DNA of 64,000 bases, taken from positions 4,217,874 through 4,281,873 of the forward strand of contig VXAI01000021.1 in NCBI GenBank assembly GCA_013399305.1, given 5' to 3'. The translations under genes were made by a program, and so were the position numbers. Shown one piece after another: positions 1 through 12,031 of this stretch (the stretch's first letter is position 1; each line of letters begins with the position of its first letter). Source of the stretch: Rostratula benghalensis (lineage: Eukaryota > Chordata > Aves > Charadriiformes > Rostratulidae). Under the pieces are notes generated by a model. It searched no databases and was not told the DNA's origin. It was given only the letters and a program-made list of their open reading frames with translations.

Positions 1-1562
1 ATTGTCCATCACAGAAAGACTATCTGCACTAAAGCACCTTCTTCTGTTTAATGCCTACATTACTCAGAGAGAGTCATGTAGGTACCTCAGGTAAGAAATA
101 GCTGTCGACCAAAGACTCTTAACTACAATTTTTTTCTTAAAATCCTTTAATATAAAAGACAATACATTTGTTTGCTTGTAGAACCTAATAGGTCTTTAAA
201 CAATGCTTGAAGGGATTAAAAAAGATGTTATAAAACTATTTTTCAGTGTTCATAATTTCTTGCTTGCTATTGCTATAGACATCGACAGGTTAAAAAGTAA
301 ATAATAAAAACATTTATAATATTTAACTTCTAAAACCAATATCTATTGATTCCAGTTGCAATTTCCTCTCAGTTTGACATCTTTGTTTGGACAGAAGGAA
401 AAAGAAAGGAATTACTTGTATGGTATCATGAGACTTCAGTTTTAAATATCAGAGTTCTGTGCATCTGGCAGGTACACATACTGCAGTAAAGAAGTTGTTC
501 TGAAAACAATTTTTGCTTTTATTCAATAAAGCAGAACCAGTAAAGACTATTTAATTGATTTGAGCCATGTTGAGACTACATTAACTTGAAAGAAACAAGA
601 ACTTGTACGCTAAATCTTAATCCCATTGGGCTCAATGACAACTTTCCTCTTAACATCAAAGAAATCAGGATCTGGCCTTTATGTCAACATTAACCCCTGT
701 AGCTTAGCTTTCCCACTGGACTTTACACAAAGCAGTATGTCTGCTGAATAGATGTGGTAACAGTATACGTTTTTGTGCTTAACACATCAGAAAACTCTAA
801 GGACATTACATGAAGCTGTTACCTTGCTTTTACTGCATGCATCAAAATAGCCTTCCTTTATATTTTTTACTATGAATTTATTGCAAGTTTCACAACACTT
901 CTTGTGAAGCCACATATGAATATAATGCCAAGTCTAAAATTACAGAAATATATGACCACTATACTCAGCTTCAGACATTTACCATGAGAAGTGATAGGCT
1001 CCCTTCTCCCTCTGGTGCATACCAATAGTAAAAGGTTATACACTCCATATTATTACCTTATTGTTATTCTTGTGCCCTTTTTGTGAAATGTGACCAGAAG
1101 GCCAGAACTCAAGAGTGACTTCCTCCTCATTCTCTTTTCACACCTTCCCCTTCCCTCAGATGCTTCTCCCAACCCAGAAGCTAAGACTTGGCCTGCCCTG
1201 GAGACTTTTGGCCAATTCCCCCTCTCCTGTCAGCCTTTTCATTGCATTTATTTGATTCTGTTATACAGCACTGTGATAACTAAATGACATCCCAGATAAA
1301 AAAAATATGTGACTTGGGATGAGGAGTATTTCTGTGACAAGGGGAGAGGATGGAAAAATCCTTTCCCTGGGTGGCTACCCTCAGTAAAAGATGACATGAC
1401 TAATTGGTATTTTTTCCAGTTGCTGCCGTTGACTAGGCCTAGCATTTTACGCATCCCGAGTAGTCAGAGTCAGTGGCGGTAAAGAACAACTACGGAAGCC
1501 CAAAGAATACATTTATAAGTGAGAATAAAGGACTTTTTCTCCCATTCTTTTTAAATTTGCCC
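1..1562. other. Unique AT-rich sequence, no gene
   Basis: No repeat family or coding potential was recognised. The open frames here (for example 1090-1287 on the plus strand) are short, show no familiar motif and lie in AT-rich sequence where frames of this size are expected by chance. The stretch ends where CR1-like sequence begins near 1563. Confidence 0.6.
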
Positions 1563-2327
1563 TGGTGTCATGGTTATTCACAGTCAATTTGAATGCACTC
1601 TCACCAAGTTTGTTGATGACAGCAAATTGAGTGGTGTGGTTGATACTCCAGAGGGGAAGGATGCCATCCAGGGGAAACTTGACAGGCTAGGAGAGGTGGA
1701 CCTGTGCGAACCTCATGAAGTTCAACAAGGCCAACTGCAAGGTCCTGCATGTGGGCTCGGGCAATCTCAAGCTCAAAACAGGCTGGATGGAGAATGGATT
1801 GAGAACAGCGCTGAGGAGACTTGGGCACCTTAGTGGATGAATAATGGATATTAGCCAGGAAAATGCACTGCTAGCCCAGGAAACCTACCATATCCTGGGC
1901 TGCATCAAAAGAACCATGGCAAGCAGGTCAAGGGAGGTAATTCCACCCCACTACTCCACTCTCGTGAGACCCCACTCAGAGTTAGTACTGTGTTCAGCTC
2001 TGCAGCCCCCAACAGAATAAGAACATGGACCTGCTCAAGCATGTCCAAAGTGGAGCCACAAAGATGATCAGGGCACTGGATAATCTCCTCTATGAGGAAG
2101 GGACATTAAAATGAGACATTAGGAATAAATTCTTTACTGTGAGGGTGATGAGGCACTGGAACAAGTTTCCCAGAGAAACTGTGGATAGACCATCCCTGGA
2201 GGTGTTCAAGACCAGGTTGTATGGGGCTTTGAGCAATCTGGTCTAGCAGGAGGTACTAGTGGTCTAGTGGCTGGAACTACACAATTTTAAGGTCTCTTCC
2301 AATGCAAATCATTCTCTGATTCTATGA
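1563..2327 (+). mobile_element. CR1 LINE fragment, 5'-truncated, internally deleted
   Basis: This is the 3' part of a CR1 non-LTR retrotransposon: the C-terminal half of the reverse transcriptase followed by the 3' UTR. The sequence matches the CR1 layout in order: the catalytic-site block (FVDD at 1609-1620), the 'RDAI..LDRL' helix, a stretch equivalent to 'VLHLG', the 'ILGCIKR' block near 1890-1915, and the 3' UTR with 'GAGGCACTGG' and 'CTAGCAGGAGGT'. It ends in the ATTCTATGATT type terminus at about 2310-2327. An internal deletion near 2095-2125 joins the 'CTCTATGAGGAA' region directly to the 'AATAAATTCTTTACTGTGAG' part of the 3' UTR, so roughly 200-250 bases are missing compared with related copies. 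The element is dead; the subfamily is not assigned. Confidence 0.9.
1570..1833 (+). pseudogene. CR1 reverse transcriptase remnant (catalytic FVDD block)
   Basis: This open frame of 87 codons covers the reverse-transcriptase active-site region. 'TKFVDDSKLSGVV' corresponds to the usual 'SKFADDTKLGGVV', so both catalytic aspartates are still present (codons at 1615-1620). After about residue 45 the frame leaves the ancestral one: the expected 'LHLG' helix is in a different phase, which shows a frameshift. There is no methionine start of its own; the fragment lacks the fingers domain and motif A. It is a fossil and not a host gene. Confidence 0.75.
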
Positions 2328-3059
2328 TTTAGATATTCTTCCAGGTACACCAACTATCTGTGGCATCCATTTCTCTCACATTTGGCTACTTAGTTTACCC
2401 ATTTTTTCAAACAAATTTCCTTCTGGAACAGATTTCTATACTGCTTCAACAATGAATAATTTTTCTGATTTTGTGTTTTAAATAAAATTTGAATCTGTCT
2501 GTGCTTTACTGCTTTTTAATCATCTACAGAATTTTTTTTTAAAAAAAAAAAAGTCTTGTTACATACTAGTTTTATCTAGATTCTAATGAAATAAATTTTG
2601 AATTTGCACTAACAACAGGTCTGCAAAAATGTTTGTAACTGTCACAGTTGTTTGAGGATCAAGATAATTACAGTATACAGGATAACAGAAAATATAATAT
2701 ACTGGCATTCTATGTCTATTCAGCTAATCTTCAACCCTTGACAGATGTTCAAACACAGTATTTTCATAAACTGACTTAAAAAGGGTGATTTTCCTAATGG
2801 ATATAAAAAACACGATAAAGAACTCAAAGCATATAACCATTTATATCATATTCCATGAAAAATAATCTTTAAAATATTCTATCGATTTATTTGGAAAAGA
2901 GACACCTAATATCTAAATATCTTTAGAGATTTGCAATCGGGTTCTTGACCTTCTTGAGCTGTAAAACAAGCTCTTTTTCCATATTGAACTAACCTCCTAA
3001 GAAACACGCACATGGAAAATAACTGGTTTCTTTAACAATGGATTGGCCTATATAGTACC
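2328..3059. other. Unique AT-rich sequence between two CR1 fragments
   Basis: Nothing recognised apart from an A-rich and T-rich run at about 2530-2552. No open frame with a familiar motif was seen. Confidence 0.55.
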
Positions 3060-3421
3060 GGGCTTGTTGACACCAAATGGCAGACACCTTTATCAAAGGG
3101 GGAAGCGGGTTCTTGCTCAAGAGATTGCAGGGTTGATTGCCAGGGCTTTAAACTAGATGTGAAGGGGGAGAGATACAATAATATCAGGCTTGGCTGTGAC
3201 AAGGTGTGTGGTACCACATCAGGCTTAGAAGGGAGGGTGTACTAGTAAGGACCTTCATCCTGTTGCCATGAGGAATGCTGGGAACAGTGCACAGCAGTCA
3301 AAGTCTTAAGAGAAGAGTCAGCAGCTCCTGAGGTAGCTGAAGTCAACAGAGAAACACTTGTGAGACACCTTAAGGGGTGTTCTCCTAAGAAGGTGGCATA
3401 GCCTAGCTGAAGTGCCTCTAC

Positions 3422-3511
3422 ATGAATGCACGCAGCATGAGCAACAAAGAGGAGTTAGAAGCTACCACACTGCTGGAAAGCTATGATATAGTGGCCATCA
3501 CTGAAACCTGA
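3422..3511 (+). pseudogene. CR1 ORF2 endonuclease N-terminal remnant
   Basis: Translation from 3422 reads 'MNARSMSNKEELEATTLLES' and then 'YDIVAITET' before a stop at about 3509-3511. This is the N-terminal part of the CR1 apurinic/apyrimidinic-type endonuclease, where 'NARS' and 'AITETW' are hallmark segments; the Glu of 'TET' is the conserved catalytic acidic residue of that fold. The stop falls where Trp is expected. The remaining endonuclease is absent and the downstream reverse transcriptase lies in another frame. Confidence 0.75.
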
Positions 3512-3516
3512 GGGAG

Positions 3517-3876
3517 ATGAGGGACATCAACGTTGGGCCTCTCTCCATCATCTGTGAAAGGTCCTGGAGAATAGGTGAGATGCCCGAGAACTGGAGGAAA
3601 GCCAACATCATCCCAGACTTCAAAAAAGGTAAGAAGGAAGAGCTGGAAAACTACAGACTGGTCAGGCTCAACTCCATCCCTGGAAAGATGACGGAACAGC
3701 TCATTCCGGGCATCTCAAAGCATATGGAGGAAAAGAAAGCTATCAGACATAGTCAACATGGATTCACCAAGGGAAAATCATGTCTGACTAACCTGATAGC
3801 CTTCTACGATGGCATGACTCGATGGATAGATGAGGGGAGCATGGTAGGTGTTGTCTACCTTGACTTCAGCTTCTGA
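3517..3876 (+). pseudogene. CR1 reverse transcriptase N-terminal remnant
   Basis: An open frame of 119 codons covers the fingers region and motif A of the CR1 reverse transcriptase. Visible landmarks in order are 'PENWRKANIIPDFKKGKK', 'ELENYRLVRLNSIPGKM', 'SQHGFTKGKSCLTNLIAF' and 'VVYLDFSF', the last matching motif A (usually 'YLDFSKAFD'), where a stop appears. Sequence past the stop continues as CR1 in another frame to about 4036. The first methionine is incidental: the frame is truncated on the 5' side by the deletion that removed most of the endonuclease. Confidence 0.85.
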
Positions 3877-4036
3877 CAGAGTCTTCCACAGCATCCTCAC
3901 AGGTAATCTTAGGAAGTGTGGGTTAGATGAATGGACAGCGAGGTGGATTGACAACTGACTGAAAGACAAAGTTCAGAGGGTTGTGATCAGTGGCATAGAA
4001 TCTAGTTTGAGGTCCATAACAAGTGATGTTCCTACT

Positions 4037-7000
4037 GCTTATTGCCTTCTTCAATCAGTGTAGAAAATTTTCTATGTGGTATCTCGACAAGGAAAAAATA
4101 CACATCTTTGTTTTAATCAGTGAAAATTGTTACACATAGGTTTTTTGTACAGTGTGTAACTGAATTTCAAATACAGACTGGAGACAAGACTAGAAAGGAG
4201 CAAATAATATGACCGTGAAAAGTAAGTAAACAGCCATTAAAAACTAATAAATACAAAGCAAACCACAAAAACCCTAAATTGGATTTGAGTTTGACTTCCA
4301 TCTTAGTCTCTGTGATGCTGCTGTGGATCTGAGCTAGATATTCTTTTAGACAGAATGCGATTTTCTACAAAAATACTTAATATTACATCATGGAGTTGTG
4401 TGCATTCTTAAGAGAATTTTTCTCAACAGCCCATGTTAATAATACAGTTTACTTTTCTCCTTGCACAATACTTGAGTTTATCAGAATAAAGCAAACCCAT
4501 TGACTATGGAAATACTAAAAGATGCATTTCATGATAGCCTAGCAACAACTTATTCCCATTAACATCTCTCAGCAAGTAAACGTTAAGCTGAATGTAGCTA
4601 CTTGGCAAAAAAGATCAGAGCAATTTAATTGAATTGGCATAATCATATAGCTTAGTTGAGGGAAATCAGAAAATTTCTAAAACTTTTGGATGTACTTTTC
4701 ATTCCAATGAACAGAAATGCATACATCCATGGAAGTATTATTTTTTTTTAATTCCAAGATCTCGTGTCTCTCCTGCAATCCACAATTCTGGTCAACTCTT
4801 CACCAAGTACTTAAAATGTAGATATTCAGAATATAACATCCCCTTCATGTGAACATTCTGCCTGCATGTATTGTGACAGTGATCCAGAGTTCATGCACTG
4901 CTGAGAGCTAGGCTCCATGTAAAGTATTGCTGATCTCAGATGTTTTAATCAGGTGCTAATCTTTTAATAGGTGTAAGACTATTTCCCCCAGCAAAAGAAA
5001 GATAAATCTAGATTTAGCTAGTTACTGAGGCCAGCTCTAAAAGGAGCTATCTCTATAATTAGTAATAACAGCAATGAAAACTTAGAATTGTTTTAGGCTT
5101 TCCTATGAATATATAGTTACTAAAATGCATATGAGGGACACAGCATATTTTTTAAAAAACAAGTTTCTCAGATTAAAGCAGTAGAGAATTGAAACCAATT
5201 CATGGCTTGCAACCATTATTCATCCTGGAATATAAAAATGTGTGCTGGTTGGCAGTACTATGTAATTCAAAATTCAAGAAGAAAGTAGACAGAGCTGACA
5301 ATGAAGTAAATGTTTCCTGACAACTAAAATCTATAATACTTATAGAGTGTGTTCATGGTTGCAACTTAGTGAAATAAATACATTGCATTAGAAACCTTAC
5401 ACAGGTTATACTAAAACACATAACCAGCCAGTCCAGCAAGAAACACGCATCTCATCAACAAGGATATTGTGATTTAGTTTGCCAATTGATCCTTTTCTAA
5501 AGGCGGTTCAAGCAAATTTGCTTGATTTTACATTGTTAGTCTTAATTACAACTCAAAACACATGGCACAATTTAAGGGAGAAAGTAGTGTGTGGGGTAAG
5601 GGGAGAACAGGCTTAGGTGTATTCAGTGTTTGGATTGATTTGTAGTGCAAAGGTACAAATCTCTTGGTATGTTTGCAAAGGATTTCTTGCCACTTTCAAC
5701 CTTGTAACATACCTATCAGGAGACTCTGAGAAGCCAGTCAGCAGGGCGAGGTTCTGGGATAATTACAGGTCAAGAATCAGTGGCAGCCCTAACAGCTGGC
5801 TGTTGATTAAAGATAAAACTCAAGCCCTGTACAAAGGGCCTGAAAAAGAACTATACAAGACTTCATATAGTGCCTGAGACCTGAACAATGTAAGTATACA
5901 TTTGTATGGCCAAATAGTGCAACAGATTCTTTTGTAGGGCAAACCAATCATTCCTTGTGCTTCTTGTGCTTACAGACAAATATTTTTGTTGACAAAACAA
6001 AAATTATTTTCTAAAACAAAATGGTTGATCAAATGAGTAATTTGAGATGCTACTTTGCAGAACTTTTACAACAGAGAAATAACAAGTTTACTGCCTATCT
6101 TTTCCTTTTCCTGTGTTAATGTTATATCATTTACTTATCTGGGTATATAGATACGTGAATCTAGCAGGCCATTTTCTAACCTGTCACTTTCACTTTCAAA
6201 GATATATGCAAGGTCCTCAATGAAGAAGAAATGTAAACAAACACTTCCACTGCTGGTACTACAGTAGGAGCTGGAGGTGATAAATGATACCCTGAATATG
6301 GGGTGTTGTATGTGCAGGTACCATAACATGCAGGTACCATAACAAGCAAGTCTTTATAAGCAATCATTCACAAGGGGCAATAACTGACTAACAATCACAG
6401 AGTAAATCAACAGAAGAGCCAGAAGTAAGTCCATTCTATGTGGTCATTGTTCCTCTTAAAGGATTCGCCCACAAGTAACAGTGGTGTTGCAACAGTATAT
6501 GAAAAGTATGCTTTCTCAATGGATGACATGTAGTAATGGTCTCCCTCTACAAATCAAAGTATCAATTCCTTTGTTACAACAAGTTTCAGAAAGGGCCTTT
6601 CCAAAAAGATTCTGTTTTCATCAAACTAGTTTAAGAACCAACCAGAAATACAGCATAAGTAACAATGTGTACTGAAGCATATTCCAGACACAGATTTTAG
6701 AATACGTATAGGAGACATTTTAATTTGCAGGCTTTTTTGTAAAGATTTAGGAGTCAACCCTATACAGTAATATCAAGGTATTGAGGCACTTTACTGCATG
6801 GATAAAACCATGCATTTGTAACTGACAGACACAAGAACATTCACTGAAAACCATATATATTAAAGTTTTATGCGTGTGGAGCCTGAGAAAGAAGGATAAA
6901 ACACTGCATTAATGTTATAGATTAACTTGACAAGACAGCTGATCCCATTGTGCTCACATTAAGTGAATATGAGGTTCACTGAATGTTAACACAGAGAAAG

Positions 7001-7359
7001 AATTATTTTCTGTAGACACTGCTCAGGTAAATTCTGGTCAAAGTATTATTACCCTTGCGTGTGAAAGCAGCATCTTGAAATTATATAAAAGTTATATTTT
7101 GAATTGTCCTTAACCTTTTTTTTTTTTTGACATTGATCTAATTAACTTACGTCTAAATTCTACTCTAATAGGCATTTATGATCAGTATTTTTCTGAAACA
7201 GTATTTTGTGAAATAGTATTTTTCATGTATTGTCTTTTTTACCAAAATGTGAAAATAATGTAAAATTCATGAGTACAACTATGTAAATAAATTGAGTATA
7301 AAACTTTCCAGTAAGTTAAATAAGAAAGAAAATTCTGAAATAACTATTTTTTAAGAAGT
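4037..7359. other. Unique AT-rich sequence, no gene
   Basis: No gene or dispersed repeat was recognised in these 3.3 kb. Open frames such as 5617-5877 (+) and 6135-6367 (-) show no familiar domain. A 16-bp perfect tandem duplication lies at 6313-6344, and an 11-base T run lies near 7119. Confidence 0.5.
6313..6344. repeat. 16-bp perfect tandem duplication
   Basis: The unit TGCAGGTACCATAACA occurs twice head to tail (6313-6328 and 6329-6344) with no mismatch. Each unit contains a KpnI-type GGTACC palindrome. A two-copy duplication like this fits replication slippage. Confidence 0.9.
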
Positions 7360-8882
7360 TCCTTTTGAAGCTAGATGTGATCACTAGCAAGGTTGCTTGT
7401 CAGGAGCAGTTTTGTATAATCCCCTTTGGATACTGGGAGATTCCTGTTGACTGGAAGCTGACAAATGTCCCAGTTTTCAAGAAAGTTAAGAAGGAAGACC
7501 CTGGTAATTACAGGCCTGACAGTTTCTGGTACAATTACAGAAAGGGATACTATAGGAGTCACTGAAAAACACTTGAGAGACAACACAGTCATTGGTCATA
7601 GCCAGAACAGGCTCTCAAGGGGAAAATCCTGCAACCCACTTAATTTCCTTTTATGACAAGATCACTCATCCAGTTGTCTAAGGGAAGCCAGTGTATGTGG
7701 TGGTTTGGGATTGTAGCAAAGCTTTTCATACTGTCTCTAACAGTATCCTTCCAGATAAAATGTCCAGCACACAGGTAGACAAGTCCATAATACATTGGGT
7801 AATCAATTGGCTGATGGATTGGGCTCACTCCCCTAAGGATCTTGAACTCCATTTCATGGTCACTGCAACCAAGACTGCATTTTAGCTTGAATGGCCAGGC
7901 CCAATGTGTGGTAATCAGGGACACAAGTCCCCTTGGTGGAGAGTAACTACAGATGTACCCCAGGGTCAGCACTGGGTCCAATCCTCTTCAACATCTTCAT
8001 CAATCATCTGGATGATGGGGTCTTGGGAGGTTTGCTGATGACACAAACTTGGAAAGAGTGGCTGATACACTGGAGGGTTGTTCTTCCATCTAGAAGGATG
8101 TCAACAGACTGAAGAAATGGGCTGACAAGAACCTCAGGAATGTGCAAAGTCCTGCACATGGAGAGAAACAATCTCAGGCATGAATATATGCTGGGGGCCA
8201 CTCAGCTGGAAAGCAGTTTGGCAGGAAAGGACCTAGGGGTCCTGGTGGGCCCCAAGTCAAACATGAGATAGCAATGTGCCCTTGCAGCAAAGAAGGCTAA
8301 TGGTGTCCTGGGTTGCATTAGACAAAGTATAGCCAGCAAGTCAAGGGAATTGAACTGTTAAGCACTGGTGAGGCCACATCTGGAGTGCTGCGCCAAATTT
8401 TGGGTTCCTCAGACAGACAGAGACATCCTGAGTTGAATGAATGGTCACAAAGATGATAAGAGACTGACGCAATCTCACGTGAGGAAAAGCTGACTGAGCT
8501 GGGACGGTTCAGCCTAGGGAAGAGAAGGCTTCAGGGAACCTGATCTGCAGATATATTAATGCCAGCAGAACAAATGTAAAGAAGAGGAAGCCAGGCTCTT
8601 TTTAGCAGTGTCCAGTGATAGGGAAAGAGGCAACGGGCACAAACTGAAACACAAGAGGTTCCATCTGAATATCAGCAAACAGTTCTTTACTGTGAGGGTG
8701 AACTGAGCACTAGAAGTTTCCAACAGAGGTTGTGAAGTCTCCTTTCTTGCAGATACTGGAAAACAATCTGGACTTGGTCCTGGGCAGCCTGCTCTAGGTG
8801 AGCCTGCTTAAGCAATTCGGTTGGACAAGATGACCTCCAGAAGGACCTCCCTTCCAACCTCAACCACTCTGATTCTGTGACT
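7360..8882 (+). mobile_element. CR1 LINE fragment, old copy with 3' UTR
   Basis: This fragment of about 1.5 kb covers most of the reverse transcriptase and the complete 3' UTR. Readable landmarks are 'VDWKLTNVPVFKKVKKEDPGN' with 'YRP' (7447-7518), 'SQNRLSRGKSC' (7600-7632), a motif A equivalent in '(V)VWDCSKAFHTVSNSIL' (7700-7750), the 'GPILFNIFINHLDDG' region near 7976-8020 after frameshifts, and a 'GLLMTQTW' stretch where FADD is lost. The 3' UTR is of a type with 'GGCACAAACTGAAACAC' and 'TCTAGGTGAGCCTGCTTAAG'. It ends in GATTCTGTGACTGTG at about 8868-8882. Several frameshifts and stops show it is an old, dead copy of a CR1 subfamily different from the copies at 26 kb and 58 kb. Confidence 0.88.
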
Positions 8883-10448
8883 GTGTGGGACCAGAAATTA
8901 AAACTAATTTTGTCATTTTATTGAAACTCTATGGGGAAAATTAGAATCAACAAGCTCATAGAAATGCACAGATTTTTGATCCATTATAGAGGAAATGTTA
9001 TGCAAGGTTTGCAAAACTTTAATTTGAAGCAAAGAGGATCTCCTGCCCTGAGATCAAGGATATTTCAGTTCAGATCCTCAGCAGCACATTTACAGGTATG
9101 ATATTGGATAAGCCATTTGATTTCCTCCTTACTGTTTCTTTTGGGCAAAATATAGACAACAATTCACTCCATCACAGGGCATTTAACCTGATTTTGCATA
9201 AGTAAATATTTTAATATATATGTACATTACTCAGAAATGGAATATCCATTTTAATAATTTCAAAAGTCAGAGTAAAAATGAATATACATTCAATGATCAA
9301 GCAGTGCAGTAAAGAAAATCTAGCAACAGATCACAGTACAATGCATTTTTCCTTACATACCAGAACATACGGCTCACTATAGTTTTATTTTATTTTAGGT
9401 TCACAGTGTAGCATCACACTTAGCTGTACCAGTACAAAAGAAAAAGAAATTGAACAAATGATGATTCAGTAGTACCTATTTATATTTTTTTACTGTGCTT
9501 AACAGCCAAGAGTGATTAAACTCTTAAATTATGTGTACTTTGGTACTTAAAGTGGACAACACTTAGGTACTTAGCACTTCCATGAATACGCTAAGTGGTA
9601 CTTGTTAAAATCCTAGGGGTGTTGGGAACTGCATTTTGTGAGCTGCACCTGCTCATGTTTCTCCTGCAACAATCTGTGTCTTTGGGGCAGAGACACATGC
9701 TCCACATGGGGCAGAAAGCAGTCGAGCTGTGACATTCTTCCATACCTCCAACAGATCTACTTTTTGTATCAGACAGGCTTATTTCTATAGAGAATTCAGG
9801 TACAATGGATAGAAAAGTTTAACTGACCAAAATTAATACTGTTTAAATGGTAAATACCACTGAGCTTCCAAGCCTTCCAAGAATCTTAGACAAAAATGTA
9901 AGCAGTTCTGCCAGAAGATGAGGCTGGAGCCCCTTCTCCATGCTTGTGTCGTGTAACCAGGATGAAAATGTGATGTGTGTCTAACACACCCTTTCTTAGC
10001 TATGACTTAGCAAGCTACTGAAAGACATACCAGGTAGAAACTACAATGATTTCACAATGAAAGATGAGAAGAAAGCAAACTGCCATAATAATCTCATCTG
10101 TAGCTATTTCTCATGATCCCTAGCAGCTGAGGGAAGAGAGCACACAACATCCTAAGTTTCATATGGGTCAGTTGTATTTCCCATAACAACATCTACAAAA
10201 TGTTAAAAAAGCTGTGTCAAAAAAAAACCCAATAGTGCAGAACTTGATAGATAAAAGGATTTGTGTGCAAATTAACAAATTACAGATTTATGTTGGACGA
10301 AGGTTAAAAAAGGAGAAGATAAATGACTAGACAGCCATAATTGTTATATGCAAGGAGAAAAGAGGATGTTGGTTTCACTATATAAACAAAACCAAGGATG
10401 TGCTTAAGACTGCAATCTCTTTGAAAATATATCACTACAATATGTTTT
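8883..10448. other. Unique AT-rich sequence before assembly gap
   Basis: No gene or repeat family was recognised. The stretch runs to the block of Ns that begins at 10449. Confidence 0.5.
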
Positions 10449-10533
10449 NNNNNNNNNNNNNNNNNNNNNNNNNNNNNNNNNNNNNNNNNNNNNNNNNNNN
10501 NNNNNNNNNNNNNNNNNNNNNNNNNNNNNNNNN
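10449..10533. other. Assembly gap (85 Ns)
   Basis: The sequence consists of 85 consecutive undetermined bases. The true length and content of the gap are unknown, and any frame that crosses it (for example on the minus strand at 10304-10588) is meaningless. Confidence 0.99.
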
Positions 10534-11884
10534 TAATTAATTGGAATCTGCTATTCAAAACATACATAATCTCACCTGTATTCTGCAAAAGATAGTGCTG
10601 GTATTTCAGTATCAGAATCTGAGTTACGGGACAGGCTCAAGGCAGCTCTGACACCTCAGACCTTAATTCAAGTCCGCTGTTGCTTTGCCAGGGAGGCACT
10701 GGTAACTTTGTCTTGAAGGAAGCTTTGTCTTGACAAGAAATTTTACCAGCCCAGAAAAAGGCGCACACACCTGTCTGGAAAATTTACCATTTCATGGGGA
10801 CACCTACATCTATGTTGAAGATGTAGCTAGATGCATAATCTAGCCACCTCTAGTTCCCTGACTACTGCAGAGTATGGAATACATAGCATTTGTCAGACCT
10901 TCCTGCTATCTTTCTCATTATTATACAAAGTTTGAGGGAATATTAAATATATAGGTATTCTAAGAAACTGATGCTTAAACGCTTCAGTTACAATAAGGAA
11001 TACAGATTACTAGTAGACATATTATAAAGAGAGACAAAGTTGAGATGGTAGCGCATTTGTACCAGATGACCCTACTGAAAGTTCCTGTCATATTTCATAT
11101 TTCATATTAATAAAAAGAAAGTAATCTTAACTCAAATATTTCTTCTTAGAAATATGTAACAGTGTTGTCACTGTTGTAAGTCAAGGAGGCTCTCCATTGG
11201 GTTGTTACTTGGATCTTTCCTTGCGTTCAGAAACTTCCCAACTCGCTATTGGTGGTTATAATACAGATGCATTAATACACAACTTTACATCACAGTTTGC
11301 TTTTCCAATACACTGTGAGGTTGCCTGTAGAAATACTCCGTTATTAATTCAGCTCAATTAATTTAACTTCACATGGGGTCCAAAGACTTCCTGTTGTCTC
11401 ATAACTATTAATCCAGTTGTTTTATCATTAATGTTTTCAGAAGATGCTGCCATCGTTCCCCTAACAGTAGTACAACAAGCAATCAAACTAGTAGGTGAGC
11501 CAAAGCCATTTTCATACAATGAGTAATTTTTCCAAAAGCCCTTCAATGACCTGGGTAACATCTACAGTGTTTCTCTGTGAGACATATTAGGCCTTGCTGA
11601 AAACTGTCTCAACAAGGCAAGAAATGATAGCCCACAGCTAGATGAATATTCCCACTTTATCAAATAGTGCTTGCTTAAATGTAACATACACTATGTATGT
11701 TTTTATGCCATCTAGAGTCCAAACTACCTACACTCCGTAAAGATAGGTAAGGACTTACTGGGCTAGACAATCAGAAACTCCTTTCAGAATCTAGTGTTTC
11801 CGTTAAAAGCCCAGCAAAATTTAGGCACATGAGATAAAATGTAGATGGACAAGAACAGAGTGATTGGAGTTATCCAATAGGAAA
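10534..11884. other. Unique sequence, no gene
   Basis: No repeat family was recognised. A short imperfect duplication of CTTTGTCTTGA lies near 10702-10735 and CATATTT is repeated around 11090-11105. No open frame shows a known motif. Confidence 0.5.
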
Positions 11885-12031
11885 AGGGAAAGGAAGGGAA
11901 GGGAAAGGAAGGGAAGGGAAGGGAAGGGAAGGGAAGGGAAGGNGAAGGGAAGGGAAGGGAAGGGAAGGGAAGGGAAGGGAAGGGAAGGGAAGGGAAGGGA
12001 AGGGAAGGGAAGGGAAGGGAAGGGAAGGGAA
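11885..12031. repeat. (GGGAA)n pentanucleotide microsatellite
   Basis: About 29 units of the pentamer GGGAA, with a few AGGAA interruptions at the left end, form an almost pure polypurine strand. One undetermined base (11943) interrupts the array, so its length is probably not exact. The pentamer frames on both strands give the repetitive peptide-like open frames (GREGK.. and PFPSL..), which are artefacts and not genes. Confidence 0.97.

Larger units (their letters stand above)
3060..4036 (+). mobile_element. CR1 LINE fragment with deleted endonuclease and missing 3' end
   Basis: The fragment begins upstream of the CR1 ORF2, with the characteristic 'GGGCTTTAAACTAGATGTGA' block near 3140-3160. 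It continues into the start of the endonuclease (about 3422-3511), then jumps by a large internal deletion to the fingers and palm of the reverse transcriptase (about 3517-4036). The 3' side stops at about 4036, inside the segment that normally encodes the 'SGVPQGSVLGP' motif B. The rest of the reverse transcriptase and the whole 3' UTR are missing. Loss of the 3' end is not the usual 5' truncation of CR1 and implies a later deletion or rearrangement. The left edge is approximate. Confidence 0.85.

Noticed and set aside
4946..4960. 15-base word TAATCAGGTGCTAAT shared with 20102-20116
   Set aside because: In a 64-kb AT-rich window a few identical 15-mers are expected by chance, and the flanks do not match.
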